From Fomes fomentarius (taxonomy: Eukaryota; Basidiomycota; Agaricomycetes; Polyporales; Polyporaceae): a stretch of DNA of 64,000 nucleotides. Position numbers and translations under genes: made by a program. Positions 34,538 to 44,728 of this stretch are shown in pieces. The notes beneath the pieces are model-generated. The model made no database searches and had not been told where the DNA came from. It was given only the letters and a program-made list of their open reading frames with translations. Each line of letters begins with the position of its first letter. Position 1 is the first letter of the stretch. Where the stretch lies: NCBI GenBank assembly GCA_022606135.1, contig JABYQN010000007.1:620001-684000 (forward strand). Reading direction: 5' to 3'.

Positions 34538-36171
34538 ATGGAGCGAACTCTGCGTATCGTCGGAATCTTCAGGAACATCTGCGAATTAGCGGATAAGCGT
34601 ACTTTAGCCGCACTTGCGAGAACGTTCCACCAAACCGCGATACAGTCTCTCTGGCGCGTCCTCCCCAACCTGGTCCCGTTGATCAAGTGTTTCCCGGCCG
34701 GGGTCTGGGTCGTCCGGGACGGAAAGATGGTGTGTACATAACAGAGCTCAACGCTGTTTCATATTCATTCGTCCAAGACTGATGATTTATCGCAGATGGT
34801 TCAGGATGGAGTATTGCTCGCTAGAGACTATTCCAAACACGTACGGATACTTGGCAGCGATACTGTCGGGCGCAAGATCCGGATCCCGACTGACGACAGC
34901 GTAATAACGCTTCTGTGCTCTCTCAGACCCACCATGGTGCTGCTACCCAACGTTCATACTGTTTAGTGGGATAATCAGTACTTGGGTCTCAATGAGGCGT
35001 GCTGCCCTCAACTCTTGTCGCTCCTCGCCGGCGACCAATTGACCGACATCACTATCTTTGGGTGGCCACCAGCTGAGGGTGTCGGGTTGCGCGCGCCATG
35101 GACTCGCGCTTTCCATGGACTCGCGCTTCCCATGGCTTCAGAACCTGAGCGTCTCGTTCGACGTCGATGCCTGGAACTCTGACCCAACGCCCCGTCCTAC
35201 CTCTAAAGTGATATCGCTCCTCGTCTGCAGCCTGCCCCTGGTGGAGTTCTTCTCCCCAAATGTTACGCTCAGTTGAGATGCCGTGATATACCTCGTACAT
35301 CTCCCTACGCTCCGCAAATTGAGTATGCGGCTCGCAGACGACGATTATACCCGATGGCAACCCGTGGATGGTCCCCCTGCCGGTCTTACGAATTTGAAGT
35401 ACGGATGGCTCGATATCGTTTCCACGGTAGCAACGTATATCACGTTCAGCCTTGCTGTTTCTCTGCCAGCCGTTACCGTGCTCAATCTCACGACAATCCG
35501 CAGTGCCAATCCTCCGCCCTATCGCGATCTCTCCGAAACTATCCGCCGCCAATTTTCCATGCGCATACTCCAGACCCTTTGCATCGCCCCCCACAGTCGT
35601 CGTGCGCCCCGCAGACTTTGCGCCGCTCCTCGACTTCGTCAATATGTACAGCTTCAACTTCGCCGCAGAATGCAGACACGCCCTGGACGACGCACTCTTC
35701 CTCGACATGGTGAAGGCCTGGCCGAAGCTCTCGAACCTGGACGTCTCGTATCCCGAATACTGCGCATACGACACCTATCCCACCCCCAACGCGCTTGTGC
35801 ACATCGCCGCGCACGGCGGGCCCAACCTGGTCACCCTCGGGCTCCAGTTCGATGCTAAGACCTGGGCCGCCACTGTTGACTTGGAGGAGGACGACATGGC
35901 GGAGCAACTTTTCGGGGAGCTCGCACACCGAGCTAGTCGCTCACCGGCTGGCGAACTGCATGTCGGATTGTCTCCCATAGACTCGCCGCAGCATGTTGCT
36001 ATATTCCTCGCGCGCATCTTTCCCTCGATCTACTGTGTATATGCAGGTGACTTCGACAACACCGAGCAGGGTCGAGACTCCAGAGATCAGTGGGCACAGG
36101 TCGAGCGGATTGTTCCACTGCTCGAGATCCTCCGACTAGACGAGCGGCGGCGAATGAAAAGGAAGGCATGA
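34538..36171 (+). pseudogene. Broken F-box/LRR protein gene
   Basis: Begins with an F-box segment, MERTLRIVGIFRNICELADK then RTLAALARTFH and SLWRVLPNLVPLIKCFP. A plausible intron joins it to MVQDGVLLARDYSKHVRILG. The frame is then interrupted by TAG at 34964-34966 (between LPNVHTV and WDNQYLGLNEACC). A frame change follows near 35090-35135, where a 17-bp tandem duplication lies, then an in-frame TGA at 35274-35276 (between NVTLS and DAVIYLVHLPTLRKL). Another frame change occurs near 35570, after which a long intact tail reads PADFAPLLDFVNMYSFNF, FLDMVKAWPKLSNLDV and IVPLLEILRLDERRR. Four independent lesions make loss of function very likely. The family is the same as the F-box gene at 19-21 kb. 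Confidence 0.7.
35098..35131 (+). repeat. 17-bp tandem duplication in the F-box relic
   Basis: Two adjacent 17-bp units (35098-35114 and 35115-35131), both starting ATGGACTCGCGCTT and differing at one base. They sit exactly where the reading frame of the F-box relic changes. Removing one unit alone does not restore the frame. Confidence 0.8.
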
Positions 36172-36511
36172 GGGGAAAACGGCAATAAAGGTTGGTGTTC
36201 AAGTGCGGGTGTCATACCAAAGGACCTGGAGGTGACTGGCAAACGGACTGCACTTCTACCCTTTAACCTTTGATGGATCCGGATGAGATGAGCGAGATAT
36301 AGGAAGTAATGCGCGATACCCGCCACTTATTGTACAGGACGAGCGGAGAACAGGGAATAGTATCGGTGATACCCAAGGGAAAGCCTGCGTTCGGTAAGTT
36401 GCACAACAAGAGGATACTGTGACGAGATGCGTCTGATTGAAAGTACTGCAAAGAGTTCGTCAGAATGGGATGGTATGATACAACGCTAATGAAGTGAGCA
36501 CGTACCGTATA
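36172..36511. other. Convergent intergenic region
   Basis: 3' flanks of the F-box relic (+) and the Sen54 gene (-). No gene supported. Confidence 0.5.
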
Positions 36512-38184
36512 TCATGCCATGGGCCACTCCGTGAACACACCCTGACCGAACCGGAAGAAACTTATAGTCCCCGCGTCAACAGCGGCAACAATAACCATCT
36601 TCTTCCCCGTCTTCAAAGATGGGAAGGGATTCGTGGGTCGTGCTTGAGCCTTCGCCTCCGTCTCCGCTCGAGACCACGGCCATATCCAAGAAAGAGGGTT
36701 TTTGATGAATGGCCGTGACTGTACGGGCAGAGACGACGGTACGGGGTTGTTGGCTGGTTTTGAAGCGGACGCTGCTGCTTCTTTTTGTTGTGCGAAGGAC
36801 ATTCGTTTCCGCGGAACGGGCGGTGGGAGCTCTGGGAGTTCCCCGAACAGCGCAGTCAACTCGGATATGGTCGGCATGGGCGTAATCCGAGCACTATCAT
36901 CTATGTGAGCTACGCACGATTACTGAGGCAAATGAGACACGTACTTTACTATGACAACTGAGAAGTCGGGTAGAGGCGGCGCGGTCTTCTTGAAGGTTGT
37001 CGACGGTTTGTACAGGTTGTAGAATATGTGGTAAGGGGTTGGCGGCGCATCGGTAGGTTTTGTTACATGCAACGGAACATCGTAGCCCGAAGGTAGGAAT
37101 CGGAGGGACTTGAAGAGTGATGCTAGCAGGGTGAGCACTGAGTGAGTGCTGTCATCCACGTACGTTCCAGAGCATAAGTACGTACAGTTGTCCACGTTGT
37201 GGTGCAACCATCGACTGAATCGGATAGGTGTCCACCAGTCGCGTCCGCCAGTGAAGGCATGCACAAACGGCGACAGTAGAGACGCGAATGCGCCATACAG
37301 CCTGCTCAGGAGCGATGTCGATGGGCGCGCGGAATGCGGGAAAGGAGGAGGCATTGGGTAATCAGGGGATGGAGGTTTTGTCCTTGTCACGACATATCCT
37401 AGCCGTTTCAAATACGCATAGACCTTGAGAGGCGGTCATGCTCGGTCCATGAGAGAGCGACCACGATGCGCCGTACCTGGTACTTTTCTAATGTGAGGTC
37501 TTCTGCACCAATCATCTCCGCGAAGGCCTGTTGTACAGACATAGGAACTCCCTCCATGTCTTCAAGCAACGGCGTTTTGTGCAGCGGCAAATCAGTTGTC
37601 TTCCAGCAGTACATTGCGCCGCGTTCGACCAAGTACAGCGCCTCCTCTGGGAGGAGCTCAAGACGTTTTTGAATCTTCTTTGCTTCGTCCTCGTCGTTCG
37701 ACGCGCGCGCGACGGAGTGACCCATCGTCGAGAAGTGGATGCCACGCGCTACCGTGACATGTGCTCTCGATAGCTGAGGATACCAGATGGCATGGCTGAC
37801 GGATTTGCTTCGCGATTCTCAGACCTAAGCAGGTGAGAAATGAGACCGAGCTGAACTCACTGAGATATCGTGCGCGTTGCTCTCAACGCGTCGAGCATCG
37901 CTGAGCGCGACCGATCAAGGACGTGTCTCTGGAGGCCAGAACCTCCTTGCGTCGTCGGCTCAAAATCCTTCTCGCCTCGCTTTGGGATCACCGGTCGCGC
38001 GACAGATAGGCCGCTGCATCAAGAAGCTCTGGAGAAGAGTCACCTGAAGAGATATCGCGACTTACGGGATCTTGGTCCAGTCTGGTCCCTGGTCCTCATC
38101 TCCAGACGACTGCTCCTCCTCATCTCTGTCCTGAGAGGCCTCGGGTGTTGGCGCTGCAGTTGGAAGCTCTAGATTGTCGTCCAT
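36512..38184 (-). CDS. sen54: tRNA-splicing endonuclease subunit Sen54
   Basis: Five exons (38066-38184, 37861-38013, 37477-37807, 36945-37423, 36512-36893) join to 487 residues. The N-terminal Sen54 domain is plain: LRATRTIS, WYPQLSRAHVTVARGIHFST, MGHSVAR, KRLELLPEEALYLVERGAM and EDLTLEKYQ. A disordered middle follows, then IRFSRWLHHNVDN, PDFSVVIVN-ARITPMPTISEL and the conserved C-terminus TGKKMVIVAAVDAG, ISFFRFGQGVFTEWPMA. Sen54 is a structural subunit of the Sen2-Sen34-Sen15-Sen54 complex that cuts introns out of nuclear pre-tRNAs. The first exon is short (40 codons, acidic, starting MDDNLELPTAAP). The acceptor of exon 3 is the least certain junction. The gene is divergent from the SAM carrier with only 237 bp between start codons. 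Confidence 0.9.
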
Positions 38185-38421
38185 AGCAGTCTGTATGATT
38201 CAGTCTTCTGTGTTTGACACGCTGTGAGAGGAAGGAGGTTGGTTGCACAGTAGATGGGTGCGGACGAGTGTGAGGCAGAAAATGACTCTGTATCAAAGAC
38301 GCGCGACCTCCGACGCCAGTCCGACGCGACGGACGACCGTGGTGCCTCTTGACTCTCTCCCTCTCCCGTTGCGTGCACTCTGTCCTATGCGCGTAGAAGC
38401 ATAACCCGCGAGCTACAGCAT
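38185..38421. promoter_or_regulatory. Bidirectional promoter of sen54 and the SAM carrier
   Basis: 237 bp between the two divergent ATGs. Rich in pyrimidines toward the SAM carrier side. I see no clear TATA box, which fits housekeeping promoters. Confidence 0.5.
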
Positions 38422-39557
38422 ATGTCTTCGCAGCCTGCACCGACGTTCTACCAGTCTTTGGTGGTACGTGCACTGAGTCTGCGTTCTGGACAGCGTTGAT
38501 GACACACGTACCGCAGGCTGGTGGTGTCGCTGGAACAGCGGTAGACCTGCTCTTCTTCCCGATTGACACGGTCAAGACGCGTTTGCAGTCGTCTCAGGGC
38601 TTCATACGCGCGGGTGGATTTAAGGGTGTGTATAAGGGCATCGGCAGCGTTGTGGTCGGGAGCGCGCCTGGGGGTATGTTTATGCTACTCTCTGCCACCT
38701 ACAGACGTTGACCGCGCGATTGTGTACACTAGCTGCCGTGTTCTTCTGCACATATGACACGCTCAAGAAGACTATTCCCCTCTCGTCGGACTACGCGCCT
38801 CTCACCCACATGATAGCTGCGTCATTGGGCGAAGTTGTACGTGCAAGCCAGCAGTGGATGTGCTTATACCTACTGATGTATTCAGTGAAACGTCAGGCTG
38901 CATGTTCGATTCGTGTGCCCACGGAGGTCATCAAGACGCGGACCCAGACGTCAACATATGGCTCTGCCGCGCAGTCTTCCCTGGCCGCAGCTCGTCTTGT
39001 TCTGTCGACAGAAGGTATTCGCGGATTTTATCGTGGCTTCGGGTCGACCATCATGAGGGAGGTATGTGCTCGTTCACTCGCGCATTTGTCTCAGTGCCCT
39101 GTCCAACTCGTACTTTCTCCTCAGATACCCTTCACATCACTCCAGTTCCCTCTCTACGAACTACTAAAGCTGCGGTTGGCAAAAGCATTCCACAGACCTC
39201 TGCACGCTTACGAAGCAGCCGTCTGCGGGAGCTTCGCAGGTGGTGTAGCTGCCGCGCTCACGACGCCTTTGGATGTCCTCAAGACCCGAGTCATGCTCGA
39301 TCTCCGAGTCCGTATTCTGTCTCTCACGCCGCAGTCGTAGCTGACTCTACCTGGTGCCGCAGGATCCAACAAAACATGCCCAGCCTACGCTCGCAAGGCG
39401 CTTCCGCGATATATACGTTGAAGGGGGCACGAAGGCTCTCTTCGCGGGCGTTGTACCACGGACGTTGTGGATATCCGCAGGTGGTGCTGTGTTCCTCGGT
39501 GTGTACGAATGGGCAGTACACGCCTTGATGGGGAGCAAGCCGCATCTTGTCGACTAA
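38422..39557 (+). CDS. pet8: Mitochondrial S-adenosylmethionine carrier
   Basis: Six exons (38422-38463, 38517-38673, 38733-38836, 38897-39061, 39125-39307, 39363-39557) give 281 residues, matching yeast Pet8/Sam5 length. Three mitochondrial carrier repeats are visible with their PxD/ExxK/R signatures: FFPIDTVKTRLQSSQGF, RVPTEVIKTRTQT and TTPLDVLKTRVM. The first helix AGGVAGTAVDLLFFPIDTVK and the PTEVIKTR of the second repeat are typical of the SAM-carrier subgroup. The family imports SAM into mitochondria in exchange for S-adenosylhomocysteine across the inner membrane, feeding methylation, biotin and lipoate synthesis. The fifth intron uses a GTCCGT donor, slightly off consensus. The gene is convergent with the small hydrophilic protein gene, 181 bp apart. 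Confidence 0.9.
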
Positions 39558-39738
39558 TCCATATAGTCTGTGCTATCAAGAACACTCATGTGCATAATAT
39601 AGACCCATAGAATATAAGGTCATGCTAATGATACATCCTCCCCAGCTGATGAGGTATAGATACATTGCCGTCGTCGTCGTCCTTCAGCCGTTACTGATAC
39701 GGCACATTACAGTGACGTCTGCTTAGCCTACGACGCGC

Positions 39739-40441
39739 TTAATGACGGCGGTTGACAAGCTTCTCGACATTGTCTGTCCCATTGAACAGTGTGAGTGCAC
39801 ATCTCAGATCAACCGCGTGCACACACACCTTTCAGCTTCTCAGAAACTGACGGCTTCCCGGGCGGAGCAGTATCAACTCCATGGGCGGTATTGTGCCAAT
39901 TGTCGCCCTGACGGACTCCACCCTGAGGCCCCGCTCCAGCATACTGAGCACCACCGGTGCCCATAGTGTTCACGTCGGTGGTATTGCCCGCAGTACCCGT
40001 CGAGCCGTAGTTCTCACCACGGCTCGCGGTCCAGAGCTTGTCGACGTCAGGCTGGCCACCGCGCTGGATGCCCGGTCCAAAGTTTCCGGTATCCGTGCTG
40101 TCGCGCTTCCACTCTCCTTGACCTTGGCGGTGGCCAGTAGGGTCCGTGCTCCACGTCGAGGTGTCGGTGGGGTCGTGCGTGGGGCGCGAGTCACTGTCGA
40201 CAGACTGCCGTGCCGTTTGTCAGACATCAGATACCACCCGAGAGTTCCGATATGACGAGACTGGGCTTACCCTAGGATTTCCGGGGAAGAACGAACCTCC
40301 TTGGCCGCGCTGCTGCTCGTTCAGGCCGTCGTGGAAGCCTGCGTCGGGGCCATCGAGGTTCTGGAAGGTGTTCGGATCGTTGTTCCACGACTCGGTCGTG
40401 CGCCCTTGTGTGCGGCCTTGAGTGTAAGATGTGTAAGACAT
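39739..40441 (-). CDS. Small hydrophilic protein of unknown function
   Basis: Exons 40271-40441, 39829-40204 and 39739-39773, with phases consistent, encode 193 residues. The composition is Gly, Asn, Gln, Thr and Asp-rich with almost no hydrophobic stretches. The start MSYTSYTQGRTQGRT is followed by FHDGLNEQQRGQGGSFFPGN, THDPTDTSTWSTDPTGHRQG and repeated GTG/GAG-type segments. It closes with GKPSVSEKLK and a short basic end NVEKLVNRRH. The tail resembles the PSV-x-K-x-x-G-x-x-E-K motif seen in small fungal stress or hydrophilin-like proteins, but I cannot name a family. Probably cytosolic and disordered. The acceptor of exon 2 was chosen because the nearer AG would create an immediate stop. 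Confidence 0.65.
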
Positions 40442-41968
40442 GATGAGGAGTGTGGTGTCGATGAAAAGCTTGGGTGAGTGAGTTGTAAGTGCTTGAGCTT
40501 GGAAAATTCGGCAGTTGCAGAGGCAGGTTTATATACTTCTCATGTGGAGCGACCCCACGTAGGAGAACGGAGAGTGTTGGGTGACCAGGGTCTGACGTCA
40601 AGCTTCATTGCCCCACGTTGCTTGTCACCCAAGTGTGTATACACTGACTCAAACGTTTGCGTGTCTGGGGAACGTGAGTGGTTTCTTTGACGCTGCGTAG
40701 TACATATGTAGGTACAGCCACTTAGGCTCAAATCCCCGACCAATAACCCACAACAGGGAAGGCCCGCTTAAGGCGGCAGTGCACCCACGCGTGTGCTGTC
40801 GCTGCGGATACGCCGACCTGAACCCTGCGGTTGAAAGTGAGACGCTGCGACCCGCCGGCCCTCTGCAACCACCCAGCCAGCTACACCGTTCAGTCACACC
40901 ACACACCATGCTCTCTCCTTCCACATGCTTTCCCCTTCTCTGTTGATCCCGGCTACCTACTTTACATCCCAAATTGCTAATGGCATGACCGCGCTGCCTC
41001 GGTCTCCGCACACTTCCCCTCCTGCCGTACAGTTTGACCTGTTGATAGAGCATCATGTAGCTACCTTGCAGAGTACTGCCTACCATAGGGCCCGGCCCTC
41101 TAGGGCAATAAACGAGGATATCAAAAAAAACCCCACAACAACAAAGTCTGGGGTTTGACTATACCAAATACCTCTGCAACGCGTAACCCGTATTTAGAAC
41201 CGTTGAGACTGGTCCACTCCAGTGAAATACTAGTACACTTGAGACACTGAAGGAGTACTCACTTAATCCACACCGTCGTGGTTATCACGAAGGGACCTTG
41301 CTTCTCTCTCCATCCTCTCCAATATTCCCTTGACCTCAGCCATAATTTACAGATTGATTTTCTAGCTCCTTCCATCTTTCGCTGGCGTTGCCAGGACAAG
41401 CACGATGCGTTTTAGTTGAGGGAACAAGCGCCCGAGGATCATTCGGACTTCAACATCATGTGAGTCTTTGGTACCACGTACGAATGTGTTTCCATGCGTG
41501 GAACATCTTGCCAAAACCTTGAAGGTGGGATTCTTATTGACTTCGATGATAGACGTTGCAGCGCACGACACCGGTACGCAGCTTGGACCTGTCGGTCTTG
41601 GTACTTCCTCAAACTAGGGTGTTCCTCTCAAAGAATATCTATAAGGAAAGCGAACCATAGCATCATTGGCAGTAGCAACTCATTCAGGCATGAATAAGAG
41701 TGCTCGGTAGCGTACGTGGAAATCAACGAATGCGTGTGGGACACTGGACAGCGAGGAGTGATAGCATGTATAGCACAGAGGGATTCAATATTCATGAGTT
41801 TATGCCTAGACGTTGCGAGTGATGTACAATGCAGCGCGAAAATTACTTCGAATTCTGTCAACAACCAACATCCACGATGATAATCCACGGAAAGGGATGA
41901 AAAAAAAATACCGTACAATCCAGTCAGAGGGAATCTAATGTCGAGAATGCCGCCAACGTCGTCTAGGG
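40442..41968. other. 1.5-kb gene-poor region
   Basis: Between the small hydrophilic protein gene and the RING gene. Apart from a possible F-box-type gene relic at 41263-41571 I see no coding sequence. A short A-run followed by a CCCCACAACAACAAAG-type stretch lies near 41123-41148. Confidence 0.45.
41263..41571 (-). pseudogene. Possible C-terminal relic of an F-box-type gene
   Basis: The minus strand reads HGNTFVRGTKDSHDVEVRM then ILGRLFPQLKRIVLVLATPA, followed by two in-frame stops and, in the same frame, MAEVKGILERMEREARSL to a stop at 41263. The LGRLFPQLKRI block resembles the closing segment of mushroom F-box proteins (compare IFLARIFPSI in the broken F-box gene at 34.5-36.2 kb). No matching N-terminus was found upstream. 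Weak call. Confidence 0.25.
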
Positions 41969-44442
41969 TCAATCGAGGTCGTCTGCAGGGTTGTAATCCG
42001 TGCGCGATGGTCCGTCCGTGCGGCTCGACACCGTCGAAGGGGCCACGTCGGACCGCTCTCCTGCAACCCCCGCCTGCGTACTTTGTCGAGAGGTGATCAC
42101 GATAGTCGGGGTTGAGATAGGGGAAGGTGAGGAGGGACGCAACGTGCTCAAATTAGTCGTTGTCTCTCTGAGGACGGGACTATTCCTCGCCAGCTCCATG
42201 TACGACGACGCGATATCATTGAGGCGGTTAGACATGGAGAGTGCCTGCAGCAGTAATGTGTCCGGGTTCGGCACGGTGCCAGAGGATGCACTTGGCGCAG
42301 ATGGATCTCGAAGCGCAGGCGCAGGCGCAGGTGCCTGCGGACCATTACCGGCGTTGGTTTGTTGCCGCAAGTTACGCATGTCCCCAATCTCTATATTGTC
42401 CGGCGGCGGAGACCTGACGAGGGGTGTAGCATGCAGTTGTGATAGACGGTCGAAACGATCCATCATGGAGGGTGGAAAAGGTATAGGCGTTGGAATTGCC
42501 CCTACGGGAGAAACGAAGCGACGTTGAGGCCGATCGTGCCCATTCACCGGAGACCGTGACGTCGCAAGAGACGGCGACGCCTCTGAGGGAACTACAGGGG
42601 GTGCGGACGGTGTACGAGCGGGCACCTCTGTGCGGCGTTCGGTCGACTGGAGCTCCGGGAAGAGGATGCTTTCAAGTTGCTGTCGACGGTTGCTCGTGTC
42701 GAAGAATGATGCCCGCAACTCGTGTATATCACGGTACGCGGACACGAAGTCGAAATTGACCGTGGCGGGATCGAAACCCCATTCCGACAAGGATGAGTCG
42801 AGCAACTCGGACAATAATGGCGCTCCTGCTGGTCGTGCTGGTCGGGGAGGAGCAGCTCCTGCTGCCGGCGGCGGCATAGGTGCTGGGGGAAGAGTGGGAT
42901 CTGTATGTCGAAAGTCAACGGCAGCTTGTCAATGCGTTGCAGACGTACTCACATGTTGGCATTTGCACTTCGGGAGGTTTGCGCGCGACACCTGCTGCTT
43001 GAGCTTGCTCCTCAGCAGCTACCCATTCGCTGAGACTCTCAACTTGCGGTGGTTGCCAGACACGCACCGGCTGAGCGGATTCTGCGTGCTGAACAGGAAA
43101 TATAGCGTCAAGTAGTCCCCTTGAGGGTTGCAGGGTCAGCGATAGAGGATCAATATCGAATCGACAAGTAGGGCAAGTAGTCTTCCGAGCTAACCAGGGG
43201 GAAAGACAGTCCCTGTGGAATAGATGCTTGCCAGCACACGGGAACGCGATGGTGCAGTCTGGTTCGGGATGGAATGGGAGCACAGCGTAAAGAGTCACGA
43301 GATCTTGGGTGTCTGTCACATCGGGAGCCTTGTTGAGAAGGTCATCGCGACAAATTGCGCAGCCATCTACGTCTTCCTCGCTTCCGGTCCTCAACTTCTC
43401 GTAGCGTCGAACGAGGTCGTCCGAGGCTATTTCCATTCCGGCTAGCAGTGTTTCAGCGCGCTTGGGATCATTGTCGGCGCCAGTAGCACGCATTGTGAGG
43501 TCCGCAACCCATTCAGGGGGAGGATGGAAACGAGTGTCGATGTCAGGAATGATACCTCTCTAGAGGGCGATCAGTGGGCATTCATCGAATTGCTCGTGCA
43601 TGACTTACCGCCCTCTCAAGGAGGTCCCTGTACATCTGGCTCTGACTCACAAATGCGTTCCTTGACGCGTCTTGTCCTGAACCTGGGTCGATAGGGTCGG
43701 TCTGGCTGAGCGGACCACGGGGAGCGGCTGAGGCGCGTTCGGCGTGTTGGATCATCTGAGCGACGAAATCGTCTTCCTCCTCCTCGTCAGAAAGGCTCCC
43801 TTCGTCATCCCATTCTGACCCCGCTTCATCGTAGTCCTCCTCCTCGTCAGAGGAATCAGAAACGCTCTGCAGGGATGGCAGACTACTGTCGCTTTCCGCG
43901 CCAGGATCATCTTGTGCGGCGATACTTGCAGTTGTGGGAGATAGAGCAGAGGACCCTCGAGCTGCTGCCGGGGAAGTAGGACGTGAAGGGTGGATGGTCA
44001 TTTGCACCGGGGCCACGCCACTCGACGAGTCTTCGGCAGGAGTAGCGGAGAAGGCCTGCACACGCAACCTTCGCAACTCATCTAAATCTGGATGGGTTAC
44101 AAGAGACTGGGCGCCATTTGTATGGGTATGCAAAGTGTCGCCTTCATTTGGAGGCGGAATATTGTCGTCGAGCAAAGGCATATCGTCGTCGGACGCGATG
44201 GAGGAGGGAGAACTCGGGTCCAAGTCATCCTCGAGGGGTGGAAGGTCGTCGTACAATGATGGGTCATCTATGCGTACCTCCCTGTCGGCTCGCAGATCAT
44301 TAGGAATGAAGTCCGGATTCAACAGCATCTCCTGAAGGCTATTTGGCTCGTTCGCGGCATTCTGAAGGCGATTGGCCTCCGCTGCTCTCCTAAGGTCCGC
44401 GAGCATGGCGAACAACGCGATTTGCTCAGGTGTCCGATCCAT
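41969..44442 (-). CDS. RING-H2 finger protein, probable E3 ubiquitin ligase
   Basis: Exons 43609-44442, 42953-43559 and 41969-42900 give 790 residues with consistent phases. The RING-H2 domain spans about residues 345-410: CAIC, a 37-residue loop, C-AGK-H-LF-H-RD-C and C-PT-C, where Cys and His spacing fits zinc coordination. The first 280 residues are acidic and disordered (ESDSSLPSLQSVSDSSDEEE). The C-terminal 300 residues are Pro/Ser/Thr-rich with a helical patch FVSAYRDIHELRASFFD. Such proteins transfer ubiquitin from an E2 to substrate. The substrate is unknown, and no membrane segment is visible. The gene is divergent from the Hos3-like gene with about 290 bp between likely start codons. 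Confidence 0.8.
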
Positions 44443-44728
44443 TTCGTGAGGTCTGTAGATAGCTTGCCAGAAAGGATGAACAGTAGATAGTCAAAACGGA
44501 GGAACAGATATCAGTAAGAAGAGGTCGAACAATGCTTAGGATGGACGAAGGTAGGAACAGAACACGATGTTGTGGTCTCGATTGAGACAGGAGGCCACGT
44601 TGAAACTCCGAAAGGTTCTTACACATGTCCGAAAACCATTTTTTGGATCTCCGCTACCACGAGACGCGTCGCGTCGCGTTCTACACCAACCACCAACCAC
44701 ATTCTTTTCTGCCGCGTTTCGAGCAGCG

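Noticed and set aside
35098..35131. Idea that the 17-bp duplication alone explains the frame change in the F-box relic
   Set aside because: Deleting one unit does not bring the upstream and downstream frames together, so another lesion or an intron must also be involved.
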